This document shows, piece by piece, positions 46,061 to 53,468 of a stretch of DNA of 64,000 nucleotides (positions are counted from its first letter, which is position 1; each line of letters begins with the position of its first letter). A model generated the notes under the pieces. The model had not been told where the DNA came from. It saw only the letters and a program-made list of their open reading frames with translations, and did no database searches. The DNA is from Flavihumibacter fluvii (lineage in GTDB: Bacteria > Bacteroidota > Bacteroidia > Chitinophagales > Chitinophagaceae). Location: the NCBI RefSeq assembly GCF_018595675.2, contig NZ_CP092333.1, positions 3,620,001-3,684,000 on the forward strand, written 5' to 3'. A program made the translations under genes and the position numbers.

Positions 46061-47199
46061 TCATCATCTATACCATAACGTTAGTGCTGCTAACCGCATA
46101 TGCCATCCTGTTGGGATATTATCATCGGAGTTTTAAAGAGGTGCCCGAAAACGATCCGGTTCCAAATGATTATTTGCCTTCAACTACCATTAGTTTGCTG
46201 ATACCTGCAAGAAATGAGGAACAAAAGATTGCGACCTGCATTGAATCAGTACTTGCCCAGAATTATCCACATGAATTATTACAATGTTTCATCATAGATG
46301 ACCATTCGGATGACCAGACTTCTGCTATTGTACTTCGCTATAAAGACCCGCGGATCAGGTTATTATCATTGAAAGAGCTGCTTCCGCCTGAAGCGATCAA
46401 TGCCTACAAGAAAAAAGCCCTGGAGACCGGAATAGCAAAATCGGGCGGGGATCTCATTGTTACGACAGACGCAGATTGCACAGCAGGTACAGACTGGTTA
46501 AGAACTATTGCGCACAATTATGAAAAAAGGGGGTCGGTTTTTATGGCAGGCCCCGTAAAAATGTCCCGTAAAAAAGGTGGCCTCTTCATCTTCCAGTCCC
46601 TTGATTTCCTTAGCCTGCAAGGGATTACCGCAGCATCTGTCTTTAAAGGGTTTCATAGCATGTGCAATGGCGCCAACCTGGCATATAGCAGAAAGGCCTT
46701 CTATTCGGTGGATGGATTTACAGGCATAGACTCCCTGGCATCAGGTGATGACATGTTGCTGATGCATAAAATCGCAAAGGCTTTTCCTGCGCAAATCAAT
46801 TACCTGAAAAGCTGTTCCGCCATAGTAACTACTGAACCCGCGCCCTCCGTTCAAGCATTTCTGCAACAAAGGATCAGGTGGGCAAGTAAAGCCCGGGCCT
46901 ACGAAGACAAATCAGTTTTCCTTGTGTTGTTATTGGTGTATATCATGAACCTGTTCCTGTTGCTCATTATTCTTACAGGGGTTCTTTCATTGCAGCATTT
47001 ATTTTGGGCCTTCCTGTTTCTGGCTATCAAAACGGGCATTGAATGGCCTTTTATGCATTCTATTACCCGTTTCTACCAGGAAAAACAACTCATGAAATTT
47101 TTTCCCCTTTGCCAACCCTTCCATATTATCTATACAGTAATTGCCGGCAGTTTTGGACAAATCGGTACCTATGAATGGAAAGGGAGGAAGGTGCGTTAA
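46057..47199 (+). CDS. membrane glycosyltransferase, family 2
   Basis: 380 residues with an N-terminal membrane anchor (residues 1-22) and C-terminal helices (about 285-310, 315-335). The GT-A domain shows ISLLIPARNEEQKIATCIES, DDHSDDQT, VTTDADC (DxD-type metal site), SGDDMLL and the QQRIRWASKA motif (QxxRW) of processive or polyisoprenyl-linked GT2 enzymes. It would transfer a nucleotide-activated sugar to a lipid or growing chain at the inner membrane. Acceptor and sugar are unknown. It starts inside the upstream hydrolase stop (ATGA overlap). Confidence 0.9.
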   Translation: MIIIYTITLVLLTAYAILLGYYHRSFKEVPENDPVPNDYLPSTTISLLIPARNEEQKIATCIESVLAQNYPHELLQCFIIDDHSDDQTSAIVLRYKDPRIRLLSLKELLPPEAINAYKKKALETGIAKSGGDLIVTTDADCTAGTDWLRTIAHNYEKRGSVFMAGPVKMSRKKGGLFIFQSLDFLSLQGITAASVFKGFHSMCNGANLAYSRKAFYSVDGFTGIDSLASGDDMLLMHKIAKAFPAQINYLKSCSAIVTTEPAPSVQAFLQQRIRWASKARAYEDKSVFLVLLLVYIMNLFLLLIILTGVLSLQHLFWAFLFLAIKTGIEWPFMHSITRFYQEKQLMKFFPLCQPFHIIYTVIAGSFGQIGTYEWKGRKVR

Positions 47200-47226
47200 C
47201 CCAACCGGTTTGTTTATTTTTATCAT

Positions 47227-48309
47227 ATGGCAATAGCGACTCCTGCCAATGGATGGCAAAAATTCCTGAAACACAGGTCCGCATTAATCGGGCTGGCCAT
47301 CATAACTATTTCCCTCTTCATCGCCGTTTTTGCGTATTGGATATCTCCTGATAGCTCACCGGATGCCAACCGTATGATCGTTGAAATTGGGGGCCGGAAA
47401 CCAGGTTTCACACAGGAGTTTTTTTTATCACCAAAGGAATCAGCTGTACAACAAAATAATTGGATCAGAAGAACCTTCATTGGTCAACCAGATACAGTTG
47501 AATATATTCCCATTTCGGGTTATGCTGTTAATGCCAATGAGGTGATTATCAACAAGTATATTGATGAAGGATTGGTCGAACCAATTGCTTATCCGCGCTC
47601 AATTTTAGCAATGCCGGTATCGAAAAACTTTTTAATCCAGTCCTTTCCGCTTGGCACTGATAAATACGGTCGTGATATTTTAAGCCGATTGCTGGTTGGG
47701 GTCAGGGTGAGCCTGCTGGTTGGCGGAATTGCCATGCTGCTATCCCTGACAATCGGTTTATTACTTGGCGCATTGGCCGGGTATTACGGCGGTAAAACTG
47801 ACAACTGGATCATGTGGCTAATTAATGTGATCTGGAGTATTCCGACACTATTATTGGTATTTGCCATAACCTTATTACTGGGCAAGGGGTTTTGGCAGGT
47901 ATTTATTGCTGTTGGCCTCACCATGTGGGTTAATGTGGCCAGGATCGTCCGCGGACAATTACTCGGCATCAGAAACCTCGAATATGTTGAAGCAGGCAGG
48001 GCTTTAGGATTCAGTGACCTGCGAATCATTTGCAAACATATCCTGCCCAATATTATGGGTCCCGTGCTGGTAGTGGCTGCTGCTAATTTTGCATCAGCCA
48101 TCATTATCGAAGCAGGATTAAGTTTTCTCGGAGTTGGCGTACAACCACCTCAACCCAGCTGGGGTGGCATGATTAAGGAAAACTACAATTTCATCATTAC
48201 CAATAATCCTATGCTCGCACTCGCTCCGGGCTTTGCCATTATGCTGTTGGTGCTCGCTTTTAACTTACTGGGAAATGGAATCAGGGATGCATTGGACGTG
48301 AGGGGGTAA
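47227..48309 (+). CDS. ABC transporter permease, DppC/OppC type
   Basis: 360 residues, one polytopic permease of the peptide/nickel importer group. The first helix is about 22-42. A large extracytoplasmic insert of about 95 residues (residues 43-140, with FTQEFFLSPKESAVQQNN and VEYIPISGYAVNANEVII) precedes the core. The core opens with FPLGTDKYGRDILSRLLVGV and contains the EAA-type loop EAGRALGFSDLRIICKHILP that contacts the ATPase. Substrate-binding protein, DppB and ATPases are not nearby, so it works with subunits encoded elsewhere. Substrate unknown. A short hairpin (GTAAGCA-G-TGCTTAC) sits at its stop codon. Confidence 0.87.
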   Translation: MAIATPANGWQKFLKHRSALIGLAIITISLFIAVFAYWISPDSSPDANRMIVEIGGRKPGFTQEFFLSPKESAVQQNNWIRRTFIGQPDTVEYIPISGYAVNANEVIINKYIDEGLVEPIAYPRSILAMPVSKNFLIQSFPLGTDKYGRDILSRLLVGVRVSLLVGGIAMLLSLTIGLLLGALAGYYGGKTDNWIMWLINVIWSIPTLLLVFAITLLLGKGFWQVFIAVGLTMWVNVARIVRGQLLGIRNLEYVEAGRALGFSDLRIICKHILPNIMGPVLVVAAANFASAIIIEAGLSFLGVGVQPPQPSWGGMIKENYNFIITNNPMLALAPGFAIMLLVLAFNLLGNGIRDALDVRG

Positions 48310-48320
48310 GCAGTGCTTAC
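48306..48320. repeat. 15-bp hairpin over the permease stop, heptad-like
   Basis: GTAAGCA-G-TGCTTAC spans the stop TAA (48307-48309). The left arm TAAGCAG has the heptad register, the right arm is its inverse. No T run follows (TTTC only), so termination is doubtful. Confidence 0.5.
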
Positions 48321-48736
48321 TTTCTGGAATACAGATAAAACCCTGTCGCATTATTCGTTGCCTTGGAAACAGATGTAACAGTTACGGTCACACGACAGAT
48401 GACTGTTTGCGGGGTGTTGGTGATCACAAAACTTGTTGTAGAGCTACTGGTGGTCTTCGTGTCTGTAAAAAAATTCGTCGATGAACCATCCTCCTTTACC
48501 GTTATTTCAATTTTAACGCCCTGCGGTGGCATCTTGGAAGTCACATTGACTGATAATGGGAAATTTGGTCCGGGCGCAGGTGATTCCTGTTGTCCATTGA
48601 GTGCTGGAATTGCCGATATCACCAGGTTTTCTTCAGCTGGTGGTTCAGGGTCTTTCCCGCTTCCGCCGCCACAAGATGGCATAGTTATCGTAGCAAGTCC
48701 CGCCGCTGTAAACAACACCAAAAAAGCTTTTTTCAT
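48317..48736 (-). CDS. small lipoprotein of unknown function
   Basis: 139 residues. A lipoprotein signal ends at Cys22 (lipobox TMPSC, followed by GGGSGKDPEPP). The mature part is Ser/Thr-rich and beta-type (VKIEITVKEDGSSTNFFTDT, QTVICRVTVTVTSVSKATNN), like an immunoglobulin-type module. I do not recognise a family. It lies between the permease and Lrp genes and meets the permease tail to tail with 7 bp between. Surface exposure is plausible from the GGG-rich linker after Cys, but this is inference. The 108 bp between it and the Lrp gene show no further gene. Confidence 0.65.
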   Translation of the reverse strand: MKKAFLVLFTAAGLATITMPSCGGGSGKDPEPPAEENLVISAIPALNGQQESPAPGPNFPLSVNVTSKMPPQGVKIEITVKEDGSSTNFFTDTKTTSSSTTSFVITNTPQTVICRVTVTVTSVSKATNNATGFYLYSRK

Positions 48737-48844
48737 GTATGCCGAATTAGGTAGTTCCTGACCCGATTTAAAGATACAGGTTCTGCGGATGTTTCAAAAT
48801 TATTGTATAGGGGTTCCCTTATTGTACAAGTATTCCTTATCCGC

Positions 48845-49312
48845 TTATGGTTGAACCATAACATTTCTGTTAAGGCTTTCATCCAAAGAAATAAATGTTT
48901 CCGTTCGTTCGATTCCCTTGATTTTTTGTAACTGGTCATGCAATACGTTTCGCAACTGATTGATATCTTTACAAACGATCTCGGCAAAAATGCTGTAATT
49001 ACCGGTGGTATAGTTCATGCGAACAATTTCAGGGATTTTTCCCAGCTCACGCGCAACGGTATCGTACAAAGAGCTCTTTTCAAGGTATATACCGATAAAT
49101 GCGATCACGTCATAACCCAGTAATTTCAGGTCTACATTCAACCGTGTTCCACGAACAATGCCCATTTCTTGTAACTTCTTGATCCTGACATGGATGGTGC
49201 CGCCAGAAACAAAGAGCTTTTTGCCCAGGTCGGCATAGGAAGTTTCTGCATTTTCCATCATTTCATGAATGATCTGGTAATCAAGTTTGTCTAAATTTAA
49301 TTTGATAGCCAT
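48845..49312 (-). CDS. Lrp/AsnC family transcriptional regulator
   Basis: 155 residues. The N-terminal helix-turn-helix (LDYQIIHEMMENAETSYADL, KLFVSGGTIHVRIKKLQEMG) is followed by the RAM ligand-binding domain (GYDVIAFIGIYLEKSSLYDT, TGNYSIFAEIVCKDINQLR). Such proteins sense an amino acid and act as global or local regulators. The dyad AAACAAT-N4-ATTGTTT at 49360-49377 directly upstream of its start is probably its own operator. It lies between the gene and the divergent promoter for the tRNA-like RNAs, so the regulator may also affect those RNAs. Confidence 0.93.
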   Translation of the reverse strand: MAIKLNLDKLDYQIIHEMMENAETSYADLGKKLFVSGGTIHVRIKKLQEMGIVRGTRLNVDLKLLGYDVIAFIGIYLEKSSLYDTVARELGKIPEIVRMNYTTGNYSIFAEIVCKDINQLRNVLHDQLQKIKGIERTETFISLDESLNRNVMVQP

Positions 49313-49359
49313 TTTACAGTTCGATTTTAGAAATTTTCTACATAAATATATAAAAAACT

Positions 49360-49377
49360 AAACAATTTCGATTGTTT
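49360..49377. promoter_or_regulatory. inverted repeat AAACAAT-TTCG-ATTGTTT, probable Lrp site
   Basis: Perfect 7-bp arms with a 4-bp spacer lie 48-65 bp upstream of the Lrp-type start codon and 20 bp upstream of the -33 box of the plus-strand RNA promoter. The location suits both autoregulation and control of the divergent transcript. Confidence 0.5.
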
Positions 49378-49396
49378 TCAAATTTTAATTGAAACA

Positions 49397-49429
49397 TTTG
49401 CAATGAATGCTCCATTCGTTGTATGTTTG
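49397..49429 (+). promoter_or_regulatory. Bacteroidota-type promoter for the tRNA-like RNAs
   Basis: TTTG (49397-49400) and TATGTTTG (49422-49429) are separated by 21 bp, fitting the TTTG-N19-21-TAnnTTTG consensus. A start near 49435 lies about 20 nt before the first tRNA-like RNA, and no protein gene follows on this strand up to 51159. Confidence 0.7.
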
Positions 49430-49456
49430 CATTGTCGTAGTTCTTAAGACATATAC

Positions 49457-49575
49457 TGTGGGATGATGAAATTTTCGGCAGACATGCCCTCTCGTCTCGG
49501 GGGTGGGGATTATCGGATAAAACAGGCGAAAGTCTGGCTAACGACCCCGTGGAGGTTCGACTCCTCCTCCTACAG
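49457..49575 (+). ncRNA. tRNA-like RNA 1, type II shape with a 47-nt variable arm
   Basis: The acceptor TGTGGGA pairs with TCCTACA (49457-49463 with 49568-49574), extended by C49456-G49575. The D arm is ATG/CAT with GG in the loop (49466-49484), and the anticodon-like stem is CCCTC/GGGGG with loop TCGTCTC. The T stem is GGAGG/CCTCC with a canonical TTCGACT loop. The variable arm (49504-49550) has outer GGGG/CCCC and inner CAGGC-GAAA-GTCTG, a GNRA-capped hairpin. Position 33 of the loop is C rather than the invariant U; a literal anticodon would be GUC. CA follows G73, not CCA. It may be a non-decoding tRNA-like RNA. Confidence 0.7.
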
Positions 49576-49605
49576 CAACCGTATTTTTGAGTTTGTTCTT
49601 TATAC

Positions 49606-49794
49606 TGTGGGGTGATGAAATCTTTGGCAGACATGCCCTCTCGTCTCGGGGGTGGGGAATCCAGGATAAACGTAGCATAGAGCCGACTGGTATTCCAGTT
49701 CCGTAAGGAATCGGAATGAAGCCGACCAGGGTTGACCACTAATCTTTGTACTACAGCTAACTGCCCCGTGGAGGTTCGACTCCTCCCCCTACAG
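49606..49794 (+). ncRNA. tRNA-like RNA 2, type II shape with a 117-nt variable arm
   Basis: This is a paralogue of RNA 1: the anticodon-like arm and the whole T arm are identical, and the D arm differs by two bases. The acceptor is TGTGGGG with CCCTACA, so the last pair has changed from A-T to G-C in both strands, a compensatory change. The variable region (49653-49769) is far longer. It contains three stacked helices CTGGT/ACCAG (49687-49691, 49725-49729), ATTCC/GGAAT and TTCC/GGAA, capped by the GNRA loop GTAA. A strong terminator follows at 49802-49832. The loop again lacks U33. Confidence 0.7.
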
Positions 49795-49801
49795 CATTTT
49801 T

Positions 49802-49832
49802 AAAATCCCGCCCCCATTGGTGGGATTTTTTT
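49802..49832 (+). terminator. intrinsic terminator after the tRNA-like RNAs
   Basis: AAAATCCC pairs with GGGATTTT across an internal C-rich loop, followed by a T run. It lies 8 nt after RNA 2 and bounds a transcript of about 400 nt from the promoter at 49397-49429. Confidence 0.8.
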
Positions 49833-49951
49833 GTACCGCAAGCAACGATTGCGACCTGTGTAGATCGCAAAAAATTAGGTACACACGATTTTCTCATGTG
49901 TGTGTTTACAGCTGTTAGGTAGCCCCTCTTCGAAGAGGGGCTTTTTTTTGC
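49833..49951 (+). other. structured gap ending in a second plus-strand terminator
   Basis: Between two terminators lie a hairpin TTGCGA/TCGCAA (49849-49854, 49865-49870) and a hairpin ACACAC/GTGTGT (49881-49886, 49898-49903). The terminator AGCCCCTCT-TCGA-AGAGGGGCT with eight T (49921-49949) ends the stretch. No start or promoter is evident, and no protein gene lies here. It may be a read-through RNA or a small RNA. Confidence 0.4.
49921..49949 (+). terminator. strong intrinsic terminator, plus strand
   Basis: The near-continuous stem AGCCCCTCT / AGAGGGGCT with a TCGA loop is followed by eight T. On the minus strand no T run follows, so it serves a plus-strand transcript rather than the glycosidase gene ending at 49952. 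Confidence 0.8.
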
Positions 49952-51058
49952 TCAGTTTTTTTGACGGAGGTCCCGCCAGGTTTGTAATACTGGCCTGGGT
50001 TGATTGTTTTCATCATAAAGGCCGGTATCCCGCCAAAAAAGAAAGAGGGGTTGGTAATCGCCCGAAGCCTCCAGGGTTGGAATCAGGGCATCATAATCGG
50101 TATAACAAAACCATACGGCAAACTGTCCGTTTCTCGCCCGCATCAACTCCCCTAATTTTTGCAGGTACCGGTTTTGCCAAAGCTGCGTACCCTCTTTGTG
50201 CAGGCTGTATTCCGGCACATCCAGGTTTTCGGCGATATAACCTGTCTCGGCAAAACACCAGGGTTTAGCCGGGGCAAGGTCTAGCCATCGTTCAAAGTAC
50301 CCTTCCGGAAAACGGTCAGGATCCGTATTGCCATTGGCACTGCTGCTGACATGTGTATACGGGTACGCACTCAGCGCCACCCAATCGGAATAAGGCAATA
50401 ATTGCCGGGCGTAATGCATGCTCCTCTCCTCTTCATTCACCACCAGGCTTAAAAAAACGGGTATACCGGGATGGGATATTTTAAGGGCAGCATACACACC
50501 CGCGCAAAAGGCCTTATAACGTGCAAACTCAGCCGGATCCCATGTATCGAGGTTACTTTCCACGCCAAAATTGATCCATTGGGGAGAAAATTGGCCCGCC
50601 AGGTATTCCACATAATTCACATAAGCAGTGATCACATCCGGATGGTCAAAAGGCAGTGATTCCCAATATTGTTTTTTATCAGGAGGCGTTTCATTGGCCA
50701 GGCGGTAGTAGCTGGTTTTCGACTTCCGTGTCAGGCTCAGGGCTGATACACTCAGGAAGACAGGTTTTGTGCCGGTATATAGTTTCCGGAATCCAATATC
50801 CTCTGAAAGGGCTTTGGGCATTGGCTCCTTATTAAAGGCTTCTTCATAGGGAATCCCTTCGTCAATCTGTTGCATTACGAAATCACATTCCCGGTTAATA
50901 AAATCATATGCACTTGCCACCGATGCCAGCGAATATTCTGCCGGCCAGGGCGTAACACCCAATTTAACCGGCGTGGGAATGGTGTCTTTCTTTTTCTGGC
51001 ATTGTGTCAAAAAAAATAACCCAAATAAACAGCCTATTATTCTTTTAGGTACATACAT
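49952..51058 (-). CDS. glycosidase-like lipoprotein (clan GH-A TIM barrel)
   Basis: 368 residues with a lipoprotein signal ending at FLTQC. The fold appears to be a TIM barrel of the clan GH-A kind. INFGVESNLDTWDPAEFARY around residue 163 puts a glutamate where the acid/base should be, and WCFAETGYIAENLDVP near 263 places the nucleophile. YSDWVALSAYPYTHVSSS lies between them. The family is not identified with certainty (similar to arabinogalactan endo-galactanase and cellulase-like proteins). Divergent from it, 100 bp away, is the GH95-like gene, so they may act on related plant glycans at the cell surface. Confidence 0.65.
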   Translation of the reverse strand: MYVPKRIIGCLFGLFFLTQCQKKKDTIPTPVKLGVTPWPAEYSLASVASAYDFINRECDFVMQQIDEGIPYEEAFNKEPMPKALSEDIGFRKLYTGTKPVFLSVSALSLTRKSKTSYYRLANETPPDKKQYWESLPFDHPDVITAYVNYVEYLAGQFSPQWINFGVESNLDTWDPAEFARYKAFCAGVYAALKISHPGIPVFLSLVVNEEERSMHYARQLLPYSDWVALSAYPYTHVSSSANGNTDPDRFPEGYFERWLDLAPAKPWCFAETGYIAENLDVPEYSLHKEGTQLWQNRYLQKLGELMRARNGQFAVWFCYTDYDALIPTLEASGDYQPLFLFWRDTGLYDENNQPRPVLQTWRDLRQKN

Positions 51059-51158
51059 ATTATCGCTTGTTGCTCCATTTTTAACTTCCCATGATTAGAA
51101 ACGATTCCTCACTTAACTTATGCTAACTTTTGTGGGAATTTTTTGAAACTGTCGCATT

Positions 51159-53444
51159 ATGCAAAAATTTATCCTCCTATTTCTAAGCACCTTACTCATC
51201 CCCAGGCTTTCCGCCCAGCCAAATACAGCTGACCTAAAACTCTCGTCCCTGGCTAAACAATGGGACGAAGCTGTTCCTTTGGGTAATGGAATGCTGGGTG
51301 CCCTGGTCTGGGAAAAAGACCAGCAACTGCGCATTTCCCTGGACCGGGCTGATCTTTGGGATGCGCGCCCGATGAAGGGGTTGCACCGCGAGGAATTTAG
51401 CTATGCCTGGGTGCAAAAACAGGTTAATAAGAAAGATTATGCCATTGTTCAGCAATATTTTGACGCCCCCTATGATCATCAGCCGGCACCCTCCAAAATA
51501 CCGGGTGGTGCCCTGCAAATCAATACCTCTGCCTGGGGAATTGTACAATCTGTACAACTAACCCTTCAAAGTGCCGTTTGTGAAATTAAATGGGAAAACG
51601 GCACCATTCTTAAAACTTTTGTACAGTCGAATGCCCCGGTCGGTTGGTTCAGGCTGGAGAAGATTTCCGGTAGTTTTGACCCCCGACTCCTGGCACCCAG
51701 GTACCAGGGTGAGGTGAAAACCAGTGGTGATCCTGTTGGTGGCGATGACCTGTCACGGTTGGGCTACAGGCAGGGAAGTATAGTGAAAGGCACTAATAAT
51801 ATTTCTTACCACCAGGATGGGTGGGGTGGATTTAGTTATGAAATCTCATTACGCTGGAAGAAGATAGATGCACAAACGATCGAAGGCGTTTGGAGTATTT
51901 CCAGCCATTACCCCAAAGAAAAAACCAGTATATCAGCCCAACAAATTACCAAAAATGCCATGGCTGATACCTATGCATCTGCCATGAAACAGCACCTTAA
52001 ATGGTGGATGGATTTTTGGGGTAAGTCCAACCTGCATATCCCCGATACCCTTATTGAAAAACAATGGCGGCTCGAACAGTACAAATTCGGATCTGCAGCC
52101 CGAAAAAATGCTCCACCTATTTCACTGCAAGCGATATGGACGGCAGACAACGGCCGGCTTCCCCCATGGAAAGGGGATTACCACCACGACCTCAATACCC
52201 AACTTAGCTATTGGCCGGCATATAGTGGCAATCACCTTGAAGAAGCAGCCGGCTACCTGGATCATTTATTGAAAAATACCCCCAATTATAAACGCTATAC
52301 CAAAACCTTTTTTGGGGTGGATGGTATAGCGGTGCCTGGCGTAACTACCCTGGATGGTACTGAAATGGGCGGCTGGATCCAATATTCCCTTTCACCCACC
52401 GTTTCTGCATGGCTTTCCCAACATTTTTTTTGGCATTGGAAATATACCATGGACCATCAATTCCTGCAAAAAACCGCTTATCCATGGGTGAAGGAAGTGG
52501 CGCATTTCCTGGAAAAAATAACCGTCCTTGACCCGTCCGGAAAAAGAAAACTGCCAATTAGTTCTTCTCCTGAAATCAATGACAACAGCCTGAGCGCATG
52601 GTTTACCGAGACCACAAATTATGACCTGGCCCTGATGAAATTTGCGTTTAAAGCTGCAACAGAAATGGCAGATGCATTGCATATGGCAAAAGAAGCAGCG
52701 CATTGGAAAATTATTGGTGACCAGTTCAATGACTTAAGTCTTTCCAGTAACCATGAATTGAAAATTACACCTTCCCTGGGCTATAACCAATCCCATCGCC
52801 ATTTTTCCCATATGATGGCCATCCACCCACTTGGATTGATCCAATGGGAAGACGGTCCGGCTGCACAACAAATCATCCATAATAGCATCGCCTTACTAGA
52901 TAGTATTGGCCCGGATTTCTGGATGGGTTATTCCTATGCCTGGCTGGCTAACCTGAAAGCCCGGGCAAAAGATGGCGAAGGTGCCGCTAAAGCCCTGACC
53001 ATTTTCGCGAAGGCATTTTGCTCAGCTAATAGTTTTCACCTGAACGGCGACCAGACGAACCTTGGCTATTCTAGCGCTCATTACCGGCCCTTTACACTGG
53101 AGGGAAATTTTGCTTTTGCTGCTGGCCTCCAGGAGATGCTCTTACAGAGTTATGGCGGGCAAATTGCAATTTTCCCAGCCATTCCGGCCAGCTGGAAGAC
53201 CCTTTCCTTTGATCAATTGCGCGCAGAAGGGGCCTTCCTGGTAAGCGCCGCAATGGAGAATGGCATCGTTACCCGGATAAAGATTCTAAGTGAAAAAGGC
53301 GGAAAGGTCCGGCTCAAATTACCCTCCTCAGGTGAGCTGAAAATAACCGCAAGCAATGGCATTCAAACCACTAAAGTCCGGGATGGCGAACTAATCATTA
53401 CAGCCACACCCGGCGGGTATATCCTGTTTGAAACGGTGCAATAA
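51159..53444 (+). CDS. glycoside hydrolase family 95-like enzyme
   Basis: 761 residues with a signal peptide ending near RLSAQ. The N-terminal beta-sandwich begins KQWDEAVPLGNGMLGALVWE and LRISLDRADLWDARP, the classical GH95/GH65-like start. The catalytic alpha/alpha barrel spans about 280-670 (PLGNG, HDLNTQLSYWPAYSGNHLEE and SPEINDNSLSAWFTETTNYD contain the expected acidic and Asn residues). Family members are 1,2-alpha-L-fucosidases or alpha-L-galactosidases; substrate not determined here. It acts in the periplasm or outside. It is somewhat divergent, so an unusual substrate is possible. Confidence 0.75.
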   Translation: MQKFILLFLSTLLIPRLSAQPNTADLKLSSLAKQWDEAVPLGNGMLGALVWEKDQQLRISLDRADLWDARPMKGLHREEFSYAWVQKQVNKKDYAIVQQYFDAPYDHQPAPSKIPGGALQINTSAWGIVQSVQLTLQSAVCEIKWENGTILKTFVQSNAPVGWFRLEKISGSFDPRLLAPRYQGEVKTSGDPVGGDDLSRLGYRQGSIVKGTNNISYHQDGWGGFSYEISLRWKKIDAQTIEGVWSISSHYPKEKTSISAQQITKNAMADTYASAMKQHLKWWMDFWGKSNLHIPDTLIEKQWRLEQYKFGSAARKNAPPISLQAIWTADNGRLPPWKGDYHHDLNTQLSYWPAYSGNHLEEAAGYLDHLLKNTPNYKRYTKTFFGVDGIAVPGVTTLDGTEMGGWIQYSLSPTVSAWLSQHFFWHWKYTMDHQFLQKTAYPWVKEVAHFLEKITVLDPSGKRKLPISSSPEINDNSLSAWFTETTNYDLALMKFAFKAATEMADALHMAKEAAHWKIIGDQFNDLSLSSNHELKITPSLGYNQSHRHFSHMMAIHPLGLIQWEDGPAAQQIIHNSIALLDSIGPDFWMGYSYAWLANLKARAKDGEGAAKALTIFAKAFCSANSFHLNGDQTNLGYSSAHYRPFTLEGNFAFAAGLQEMLLQSYGGQIAIFPAIPASWKTLSFDQLRAEGAFLVSAAMENGIVTRIKILSEKGGKVRLKLPSSGELKITASNGIQTTKVRDGELIITATPGGYILFETVQ

Positions 53445-53455
53445 TTTTCATTTAT

Positions 53456-53463
53456 TAGCTTTG
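53456..53463 (+). promoter_or_regulatory. -7 box of trmB
   Basis: TAGCTTTG matches TAnnTTTG and ends 5 bp before the trmB ATG (53469), pointing to a leaderless transcript. The nearest TTTG is 25 bp upstream, slightly farther than usual. Confidence 0.5.
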
Positions 53464-53468
53464 CACCC

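Noticed and set aside
49457-49577. Selenocysteine tRNA
   Set aside because: The 8+5 bp acceptor/T helix is suggestive, but the loop has no UCA anticodon and no selenocysteine genes are present nearby.
49338-49739. 133-codon minus-strand open frame across the RNA region
   Set aside because: It covers the promoter and both structured RNAs on the other strand and shows no protein family signs.
49457-49794. Ordinary tRNA-Leu or tRNA-Ser genes
   Set aside because: The cloverleaf is tRNA-like, but variable arms of 47 and 117 nt, C at position 33 and lack of CCA do not fit a normal decoding tRNA.
49457-49794. tmRNA (ssrA)
   Set aside because: Both RNAs are far shorter than tmRNA, have a full anticodon-type arm and D arm, and no tag-peptide frame with stop is visible.
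49549-49796. Attachment sites from integration at a tRNA 3' end
   Set aside because: The repeated 3' halves belong to two complete RNAs only 30 nt apart, with no integrase or island between them.
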